From assembly GCA_023255965.1 (NCBI GenBank), contig JAGDWE010000077.1, positions 1 to 10,958 on the forward strand: a stretch of 10,958 bases of DNA, read 5' to 3'. The notes below the pieces were generated by a model. The model was given only the letters and a program-made list of their open reading frames with translations, had not been told where the DNA came from and did no database searches. A program made the position numbers and the translations under genes. The DNA comes from Desulfurococcales archaeon (GTDB lineage Archaea; Thermoproteota; Thermoprotei_A; Sulfolobales; NBVN01). Positions 5,775 to 10,958 of this stretch are shown here, one piece after another (position 1 is the first letter of the stretch; the number at the start of each line of letters is the position of its first letter).

Positions 5775-7355
5775 ATCAAGAGAGCCTGGATCCTTACGTT
5801 CGAGCTTGAAGGAGTTGTTAGGCTAGGCGGCTTGGGGGTCGCCGTGAGTAAGTACGTGAAGGCACTATCTAAAATGGGTGTTGAGGTAACGGTCTTCCTC
5901 CCCTCCCATGGAAGGCATCTCTCGGAGGACTTTAGAAGGGCGTTTAATTTAAGGCACTTAGAGTGGTTTAAGGTTCGTGGATTTAGGAGGGGCGTTGATG
6001 GGAGGCAATACTGGTACTTCATAGGCGCTGAGGAAGGGTTCATAGACAACATCAGGTTCATAATGTTTAAGGGACTCGATTACGATACGGGTAGATACTT
6101 GGATCAGTGGGACATATACTCCGAGCTGCCCGAAAAGGCATCACTATACGCTAGGGCACTTAAGCATTGGGTTGACCTAACCGGTGATGTGCCGGACTTG
6201 ATACACTCTAACGACTGGACGAGCGGCCTAGCGGGGGTCCTACTTAAGGTGTATTTAGAGAGCAGGGGGTGGGCTGTTCCATACGTGCACTCGCTTCACC
6301 TACTATCATCGCCATCATTCCCATGGCACTATGCATCAAGCGATTGGAGCGGCATAGATGATGTGCTGCATAGGCTCTGGGTTGGTCATAGGCACGAATT
6401 ACGCAGCGTTAAATCCGTTTGGGATTCGGTGTACGGTAACGTAGATCACTTCACAGCCCTTGAAGCAGATGCATTGGCATTTACGAGTTACGGATACCTA
6501 AATGAGGTCTTAGATAAGTTCGGTAGGTGGTTAGAGCCTAAGTCGTGCATTGTACATAACGTAACCGATTGGAGTGTCGGTGAGGTTAGGGAGCTGGCTA
6601 GCAGGTACTTTAACACCGATGTGAGGAGCATCTTAAAATACTACGTAATTGATTATATGAATAATGCTAACGTAGGTAAGTACGGTTACTTAAGGGATAT
6701 AAAGCTGCTTACCATATCGTCTGGTAGGTTGACGGCTCAGAAAGGCTTTGACATGCTAATTAAGGCCTTATCAAATATGGATAGGGATATAGGCTTACTC
6801 GTATGTGGCATTAGCGTGGGGGACGCCGAGTTTGAGCGGAGGATTAAGGAGCTAGCTAACTTATTTCCGGGCAGGGTCTTAATACTATTTAATCAAATGC
6901 CCCTAGACATAGTTAAAATCGCAGTCTATTCGTCCAACGTATTCGTGGTTCCCTCCAGGTATGAGCCGTTCGGTATGGTGTCTATAGAGGCTCAGGCCGT
7001 AGGAACCCCTGTAGTGGTAAGCAACGTTGGCGGGCTCCCCGAGACGGTCCTGGATCTAAGGCGTAGTATTGAGGGGAGCGGGCTAATAGTTGATGTATGG
7101 AACGAATGGGAGCTAAGCAAGGCCGTTGAATCGCTAGCCTACATAACCGAGTCTGAGGACAGCGGCAACCGCGATCTAGTATGGAGGGTAAGCATTGACT
7201 GGCTTAGGGACCTAGCACTAAGGGGCGATGTACACATCAGGCTCAACGCGATTAAGTGGGTCAACAGTAGATTTAGGGAGGACAGCCTCGTGAAGGAGCT
7301 TACTGCGTGCTACGAGAAGGCGAGGCTATACGCCTACTATAGGTCGATATCTTAG
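5775..7355 (+). CDS. glgA: GT5-family glycogen synthase, probable non-canonical start
   Basis: Transfers glucose from ADP- or UDP-glucose to the glycogen non-reducing end. Numbered from 5775, WILTFELEGVVRLGGLG (5-21) is the N-terminal strand and donor loop of GT5 enzymes (KxGGLG, here RLGGLG). HSNDWTSGL (144-152) is the acceptor-side HxDW region, SSGRLTAQKG (315-324) carries the phosphate-binding Arg and Lys, and SRYEPFGMVSIEAQ has the E-x7-E pair (397/405) followed by GTPVVVSNVGG. The only ATG/GTG/TTG available near the front, TTG 5832, encodes the Leu of GGLG, so starting there would remove the donor loop. The frame is open and conserved back to about 5784 and stops only at TAG 5745-5747. 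I place the start at AUC 5775, behind AGGAGGG; AUU 5751 at the predicted transcription start is the alternative. DUF2139 follows after 10 nt. Confidence 0.85.
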   Translation: MKRAWILTFELEGVVRLGGLGVAVSKYVKALSKMGVEVTVFLPSHGRHLSEDFRRAFNLRHLEWFKVRGFRRGVDGRQYWYFIGAEEGFIDNIRFIMFKGLDYDTGRYLDQWDIYSELPEKASLYARALKHWVDLTGDVPDLIHSNDWTSGLAGVLLKVYLESRGWAVPYVHSLHLLSSPSFPWHYASSDWSGIDDVLHRLWVGHRHELRSVKSVWDSVYGNVDHFTALEADALAFTSYGYLNEVLDKFGRWLEPKSCIVHNVTDWSVGEVRELASRYFNTDVRSILKYYVIDYMNNANVGKYGYLRDIKLLTISSGRLTAQKGFDMLIKALSNMDRDIGLLVCGISVGDAEFERRIKELANLFPGRVLILFNQMPLDIVKIAVYSSNVFVVPSRYEPFGMVSIEAQAVGTPVVVSNVGGLPETVLDLRRSIEGSGLIVDVWNEWELSKAVESLAYITESEDSGNRDLVWRVSIDWLRDLALRGDVHIRLNAIKWVNSRFREDSLVKELTACYEKARLYAYYRSIS

Positions 7356-7365
7356 GGCGAACAAA

Positions 7366-8847
7366 TTGAGGCTCCCAACCTATAGGTTTAAACCGAGGTA
7401 CGGTCCTGAGTGGGGCTCAGGCGGCATATTCGGCCTTAAGTACCATAGGGGGACGCTATACTTCACTCTAGCGTTTGAGGCCGAGGCATACTTCATCAAG
7501 GACGGCGCTGTGAGGGTCTACGATTACGGGCTAGTTGGGCCTGGGCCCAGGTCTGGTGGTGATACATATAATGCCGTGGAGGCGGTGGACAATAAGATAT
7601 ACTTCGGTGGCTGGGTCCACGCGCCAGCCTCATATAAGGTTATGGATAACTACGTGGAGGTCGACTTCAGGAACAAGTACTCACACATGCACTCATACGA
7701 TGTAGATGATGATAGGGTGTCGTTGATGTGGAAGGAGTCTGCTGGATTGGAGAACGAGTGGGTTGGCGAGGTCTCCTCCATCACCTTCGACCCCTTAAAC
7801 ACCAGGCTGCTCATCTCTAGAGCTGACGGCAGTAGGTCCTTAGGGGTCTACGCCGTGGGGCTAGGCGGCAACAGGCTGGAGTTGCTTAGCGATAAGCCGA
7901 GCCTCAAGGGGGCGTTGGTCGGCGACATGGCTTGCTTCGACATCTCCATGGGCATCGACGGCATATCCGGCATCCAATGTTTGGACCTAGTTAGGGGCAG
8001 GTGGAATCTTAGGTACTTACCCAGCGATCTAAAGGACATATCGGTCGATGGCTGGGAGGTGGTGAGGCCCCTAATGGTCGGCAGCATGGCCTCCGCGTAC
8101 GGCAGGCTGTTCATATTCGTGAGGGGAGGGGTGATCATATGGGATCCAACTGAGGATGTAGGCAACGACCTGAGCTTCGTTAGGCTGTACGACTTCAACT
8201 ACAAGGACTACGGGCCCCTGAGAACCAACCACCTAGTGGTTGGAGGCGGGATCCTAATACCGTTCAACTCGTACGTCCACGGAATTCTCAGGCCCATAAA
8301 GCCCGAGCTCAAGAGCGTAGCTAGGGTGGTCAACTACGTACCAACGAGCTCATACTTGATCTACGTGACGCCTCCTTCAGCTAAGGTCGTAGCTAGCTTA
8401 GGGGCTAGGGTAACGTCCATAGAGCACGTAGGCAGCAAGCTACTAATAGCAGCCAATACGGCGGCCAACTTGGGGAGCTACGATGCAACGCCCTTCGACG
8501 TAGGCGAGAGGGACCTAATAAGCGTGGACATAGATACGGTGCTATCTAATAGACCTAGCTCAGACGTCATTAAGGTCCTAGGCAAGGACGTAGGCAATAG
8601 GGCGTGGGGAGGCATACCGCTCAACAACTACAAGGAAGCACGTATGTACGTAAACGCTAGCAAGAGCAACGTGCTCAAGGTATGTGAGTACGATTTAGGG
8701 CTGCCTCCAAGCACGCTTAGCGCTGATGCATTGGGCATAGACGTAGGTAGGAATTACGTCGACTTAAGCAATTATGCAGGCATAGTCTCGTTTAAACTGC
8801 TTGAGGAGGACCCGAAGGCAGTGATCTACCTACTCCTACGGAACTAA
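7366..8847 (+). CDS. DUF2139 family protein, likely beta-propeller, unknown function
   Basis: 493 residues without a signal peptide or membrane helix. I recognise the archaeal DUF2139 pattern: WGSGGIFGLKY near residue 16, GPGPRSGGDTYNAVEAVD (about 58-75), YFGGWVHAPASY, YSHMHSYDVDD, and ENEWVGEVSSITFDP followed by RLLISRADG. Recurrent blocks of short beta strands with G-rich turns suggest a propeller-like fold. The conserved His, Asp, Trp and Tyr in GGDTYN, WVHAPA and HMHSYDVDD would suit a carbohydrate-binding or glycoside-acting site, but this is inference. TTG 7366 is 10 nt after the glycogen synthase stop, so the genes are almost certainly cotranscribed. Codons look more G/C-rich than in the neighbours (many GGC, CTC, AAC, TAC). 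No biochemical function is known to me for the family; a role in glycogen handling is the simplest reading of the context. Confidence 0.7.
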   Translation: MRLPTYRFKPRYGPEWGSGGIFGLKYHRGTLYFTLAFEAEAYFIKDGAVRVYDYGLVGPGPRSGGDTYNAVEAVDNKIYFGGWVHAPASYKVMDNYVEVDFRNKYSHMHSYDVDDDRVSLMWKESAGLENEWVGEVSSITFDPLNTRLLISRADGSRSLGVYAVGLGGNRLELLSDKPSLKGALVGDMACFDISMGIDGISGIQCLDLVRGRWNLRYLPSDLKDISVDGWEVVRPLMVGSMASAYGRLFIFVRGGVIIWDPTEDVGNDLSFVRLYDFNYKDYGPLRTNHLVVGGGILIPFNSYVHGILRPIKPELKSVARVVNYVPTSSYLIYVTPPSAKVVASLGARVTSIEHVGSKLLIAANTAANLGSYDATPFDVGERDLISVDIDTVLSNRPSSDVIKVLGKDVGNRAWGGIPLNNYKEARMYVNASKSNVLKVCEYDLGLPPSTLSADALGIDVGRNYVDLSNYAGIVSFKLLEEDPKAVIYLLLRN

Positions 8848-8950
8848 TAGTTAGCTGCATATGGCCTCCCCAACCTGGCATGAATTGGATGGCGAGGGCC
8901 TTTCTAGCCCCCATGAATTAGTTCACCTGCTATGCTGTTCCTCGAGAACC
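8848..8950. other. Intergenic stretch after DUF2139 with short repeats
   Basis: No credible coding frame. CATGAATT occurs twice as a direct repeat (8879-8886 and 8912-8919). Between the copies lies a small G/C stem, GGGC (8896-8899) with GCCC (8907-8910). This might help end the DUF2139 transcript or be an insertion-sequence end fragment; neither is proven. Confidence 0.3.
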
Positions 8951-8997
8951 GTTTTAATGGGCTGCCATTAACTTATCGTAAAGGAGGTGTGGCTTTG
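8951..8997 (+). promoter_or_regulatory. Orphan promoter, operator-like palindrome and Shine-Dalgarno site
   Basis: GTTTTAAT (8951-8958) is a TATA-like box. TTAATGG (8954-8960) and CCATTAA (8965-8971) form a perfect 7-bp inverted repeat overlapping it, as an operator would. AAGGAGGTG (8981-8989) is a near-perfect SD, 5 nt ahead of TTG 8995. The frame it opens reads MVKVSKI and stops at TAA 9016-9018. The signals therefore look like those of a gene whose body has been lost. Confidence 0.4.
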
Positions 8998-9029
8998 GTT
9001 AAAGTATCGAAAATTTAAGAGATGTAATG

Positions 9030-9103
9030 GTCTCCGTAGCTTAGCCCGGCAGAGCGCCGACCCCGTAAGCCGGAGGTTACGGATTCGAGATCCTGCCGGT
9101 GAC
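9030..9103 (+). tRNA. tRNA-Thr(CGT)-like sequence, probably degenerate
   Basis: Acceptor GTCTCCG (9030-9036) pairs with CGGTGAC (9097-9103) except T4-T69, and G9029 can extend it with C9104. T8-A9 are followed by a good D arm (9039-9055, GCTT/GAGC, AGCCCGGCA loop). The anticodon arm is CCGAC-CCCGTAA-GCCGG (9057-9073), giving CGT. The sequence from AGCCCGG to GGAGGTT follows crenarchaeal tRNA-Thr. Faults are an A30-C40 mismatch, C instead of the near-universal T33, a T arm (9079-9096) one base too long (extra T at about 9094) with an A-C mismatch, and no CCA end. These faults together point to a pseudo-tRNA. A noncanonical intron would not repair them, though Thermoproteales tRNAs can be very unusual. 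Confidence 0.5.
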
Positions 9104-9185
9104 CCCTCTATTAATGGACTTGTAAGATGTAGTTCCACCAACGAAATCAAATCTCCCAGCGAAGCTTAATGGAGACGGCCGATAC

Positions 9186-9212
9186 TACTTAGGTAGAATT
9201 TAACCCTAAGTA
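9186..9212. repeat. Perfect 8-bp inverted repeat downstream of cas3''
   Basis: TACTTAGG (9186-9193) and CCTAAGTA (9205-9212) enclose an 11-nt A/T-rich loop. It lies 36-62 nt past the cas3'' stop in the direction of transcription. No U-rich run follows on that strand, so a bacterial-style terminator is not supported. An operator, RNA-end stabiliser or recombination site is possible. The rest of 9104-9247 shows no gene. Confidence 0.45.
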
Positions 9213-9247
9213 CGGAGCCCTTGCTTGATCCAGCGATGCGGTTTGAT

Positions 9248-10054
9248 TCATTGCCTATTGCTAACAACTTTCTTAGATTCCTCAATACAATACCGAGCTA
9301 CCTCTTCTAGATAAGGTATCTCGCGAATCCACATCTTCACGAGGGTGCTTTCACCGCCTCTATTGAGCGCCGAAATCACGTTGTCAGCCACTATAATCGC
9401 TCCTGCTACTGACGCTATAAGCTTCATATCATTAATATCAACTTTACTACTAGCTAAGTTAGTGCTCAGAACATTGATCTCTCTATTAGATCGCCTCTTC
9501 AGCTCCTCAACAGCCCTGAGCATCAGCTCCGAGTACTCCTTGCTGATAAATTCCCTCTCAACACCCACGCTTAGTAACCGTTGGATCCAGTCTTCATTCA
9601 ACCCACGAACCACCAATGCTATCTCCCTCTGCACTCTTGAGCCTTCACTGTAGAACTGGGGCTGTTGAGCCTCTAACGTCGACTTCATCGCCTGATGATG
9701 TCTCAGCGCGATGTAGGATGCTAGTTGAAGCGTCCTGTTGTCGCTTTTCCCCATAATATAAGATAAATACAGCACTAGTGACGACACAAGGTGATGTAGC
9801 CGGAAGGACATCGTATCAACATCTTTCTTCGAAGTTCTATAGTAGTAATCAGAAGCCTTACCTACATCATGCAGATACGCAGAAATTTTGAGTAAGTCTA
9901 CTGACCTCGTGCCAAAGGTCTTATTGAGCCTCTCACCAAAAACCATTAAAGCTAAACGCGCTGTTGCAAGAGAGTGTTCTAATAGTCCCTCACAGAATAT
10001 CCTACCCCCCTCGACTCTGTAGTATGCGTATGGCGGGCCGCTACATGTGGACAT
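9248..10054 (-). CDS. cas3'': CRISPR-associated HD nuclease Cas3'' (type I-A)
   Basis: 268 residues forming a stand-alone HD nuclease, the DNA-degrading half of the split Cas3 of type I-A CRISPR systems. Metal ligands are visible: H27 (LLEHSLATA), H62-D63 with K66 (LHDVGK), H87-H88 (FRLHHLVSS), H119-H120 (ALRHHQA) and D224 (IVADNVIS). The order LHDVGK, then HH, then RHHQ is typical of Cas3 HD domains rather than general phosphohydrolases. ATG 10054 overlaps the end of the helicase gene by 14 nt, indicating translational coupling, and the two products should act together when the Cascade complex recruits them to target DNA. No gene follows it on this strand before 8848, so it appears to be the last gene of its operon here. 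Confidence 0.88.
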   Translation of the reverse strand: MSTCSGPPYAYYRVEGGRIFCEGLLEHSLATARLALMVFGERLNKTFGTRSVDLLKISAYLHDVGKASDYYYRTSKKDVDTMSFRLHHLVSSLVLYLSYIMGKSDNRTLQLASYIALRHHQAMKSTLEAQQPQFYSEGSRVQREIALVVRGLNEDWIQRLLSVGVEREFISKEYSELMLRAVEELKRRSNREINVLSTNLASSKVDINDMKLIASVAGAIIVADNVISALNRGGESTLVKMWIREIPYLEEVARYCIEESKKVVSNRQ

Positions 10055-10958
10055 CGTAAAACGCCCCTAGTTCGCTATCATAACACTCGCTTTCCAGAGG
10101 TACATAGAAGTCCCTCATCGACACTCTTTTACCTACTTTCTTCATAACGCTATTGTGAATTCTTTTCAGGACCTCGAAAGGTGACATCCATTGCTGTAGT
10201 TCCACTGAAACATCGATCATTCCGTCGGCCGTCTCAACTTTAAAGAGCAGGTTACCTTCATTCAGACCCTCTATACATTTTCGTTTATGCTTCCGCAGCT
10301 TAGCAATTAAGTTTAGTAATCTGCTCAGCTCCGCTGTTACAAAATTGTCTTTGTCATTTTCGGGGACGAGCTTTATTAGCGTAGTCTTGGCGAGCTCTTT
10401 TTCAAGAATTCCCTCTAGAATCTTCAGCATACTCAAGGAGGGTATATCCAGGGAGAGGGCGCTTTTAAGAGCCGTAATAACCGTCGAGCTTTGGTAAGGA
10501 AGATGGACATGGCTGTATACTTCTTCCATGATGTTTGTGAAGCTATGCTTGGGCGTATTGCTCCAGTCCTTGGCATCCTCCAATAACCTCCAATCCAGCG
10601 ACTTACTCGAATTTCTAAGATATCGCTTGAGACTATCAAGCGTTTTCTCTACTAGCTCTTTGTCGTAGACGCCCTCATAAGCACCATCTTCAATTATGTA
10701 TACATCTACGCCATCTTCTCTACAGGCTTCAGCAGTCTTGCTCCTACAAAGCCTACCAGCACGCTGGGCAATATTCTCTATTGGTGCAATATCTGTCACC
10801 AACGCATGCGCTTCCGCTTCAACGCCTACCTCCATTACTTGCGTTGCAATAATAGCACCTGATTTCTTACCTTCTATTACCTTCTTGATGGCTTCAACCT
10901 TGTTCTCTCTGTCCTTAGCACCTATCCAGCCGTGTAAAAGTATTGTCTGAGGGCAAAT
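10041..10958 (-). CDS. cas3': CRISPR-associated helicase Cas3' C-terminal part (type I-A, 5' end outside window)
   Basis: The frame is open from the right edge to TAG 10041, giving 305 residues. It begins inside the second helicase domain: TILLHGWIGAKDR (motif IV region), IIATQVMEVGVEAEA (motif V) with LVTDIAPIENIAQ, and QRAGRLCR (motif VI with its arginine fingers) at about residues 69-76 of the visible part. The remaining 230 residues are the Cas3-type C-terminal accessory region, rich in charged helices. The N-terminal Walker A/B domain (about 200 residues) is expected beyond the edge. It is an ATP-driven 3'-5' DNA helicase that unwinds the Cascade-bound target for Cas3''. ATG 10835 is internal, since motifs IV and V continue upstream of it in frame. 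No frame break is visible. Confidence 0.88.
   Translation of the reverse strand: MCPQTILLHGWIGAKDRENKVEAIKKVIEGKKSGAIIATQVMEVGVEAEAHALVTDIAPIENIAQRAGRLCRSKTAEACREDGVDVYIIEDGAYEGVYDKELVEKTLDSLKRYLRNSSKSLDWRLLEDAKDWSNTPKHSFTNIMEEVYSHVHLPYQSSTVITALKSALSLDIPSLSMLKILEGILEKELAKTTLIKLVPENDKDNFVTAELSRLLNLIAKLRKHKRKCIEGLNEGNLLFKVETADGMIDVSVELQQWMSPFEVLKRIHNSVMKKVGKRVSMRDFYVPLESECYDSELGAFYDVHM

Noticed and set aside
5753..6061. 102-codon minus-strand frame opposite the glycogen synthase start
   Set aside because: It is antisense to conserved synthase coding and has low-complexity Leu/Ser/Pro content typical of shadow frames.
8879..8919. Insertion-sequence target duplication marked by CATGAATT repeats
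   Set aside because: Only 8 bp, just 25 nt lies between the copies and no transposase or inverted ends are present. IS605-type elements do not duplicate targets.
8968..9150. Minus-strand 60-codon frame over the same region
   Set aside because: Antisense to the tRNA-like sequence, no recognisable motif and no promoter or SD site.
8987..9169. Plus-strand 60-codon frame running through the tRNA-like sequence
   Set aside because: It starts inside the SD site (GTG 8987), crosses the tRNA-like structure and shows no protein-like pattern.
9345..9653. 102-codon plus-strand frame inside cas3''
   Set aside because: Ser/Leu-rich antisense shadow of a clearly conserved HD nuclease.
10696..10950. 84-codon plus-strand frame opposite cas3'
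   Set aside because: Antisense to helicase motifs V and VI; Ser/Ala-rich without signals.
9000..10958. CRISPR repeat array next to the cas genes
   Set aside because: I looked for regularly spaced 24-37-nt repeats on both strands and saw none in the window; any array must lie outside.

Overview
The window looks like chromosomal DNA of a hyperthermophilic crenarchaeon (Thermoproteota), most likely Thermoproteales-like (Caldivirga, Vulcanisaeta or Thermocladium type). The clues are archaeal TATA boxes about 26 nt ahead of start codons, leaderless or GGTGGT-led GTG/TTG starts, a ROK hexokinase, a GH57 amylase with a GT5 glycogen synthase, a DUF2139 protein, and split type I-A Cas3 genes. The species is inference; no rRNA or other marker is present.

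Layout. Positions 1-356 are a scar: the C-terminal end and right-end hairpin of an IS200/IS605-type TnpB element, followed at once by what reads as the last membrane helices of a Na+/H+ antiporter with no 5' part. Then come a ROK hexokinase (403-1407), an HD-domain phosphohydrolase (1443-1994), a convergent HAD phosphatase resembling the T4 PNK phosphatase domain (1995-2516, minus), and a divergent small two-helix membrane protein (2595-2891). The gap 2892-3151 holds a nested inverted repeat and a second, decayed copy of the TnpB-element right end.

The centre (3152-8847) is a glycogen block. On the minus strand a sugar-1-phosphate nucleotidyltransferase is followed by a GH57 glucanase. On the plus strand a GT5 glycogen synthase is followed by a DUF2139 protein. 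The two pairs diverge from one 100-nt promoter region. A consistent reading is that the ROK kinase makes glucose-6-phosphate, the nucleotidyltransferase makes the glucosyl donor, the synthase builds the polymer, GH57 trims it, and DUF2139 has an unknown but probably glucan-linked role. The synthase lacks any ATG/GTG/TTG ahead of its donor-binding motif, so it probably uses an unusual start codon.

The right part starts with about 400 nt without a convincing gene. It holds an orphan promoter with a strong Shine-Dalgarno site leading into a seven-codon frame, a tRNA-Thr(CGT)-like sequence with several structural faults, and a perfect 8-bp hairpin. Beyond it, on the minus strand, are the type I-A CRISPR-Cas nuclease gene cas3'' and the C-terminal part of the helicase gene cas3', which runs off the window. 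No CRISPR repeats are visible. No entirely new system is demonstrated. The best leads are the synthase start, DUF2139 in the glycogen operon, the tnpB-less right-end copy with its nested palindrome, and the broken-gene boundary beside the cas operon.
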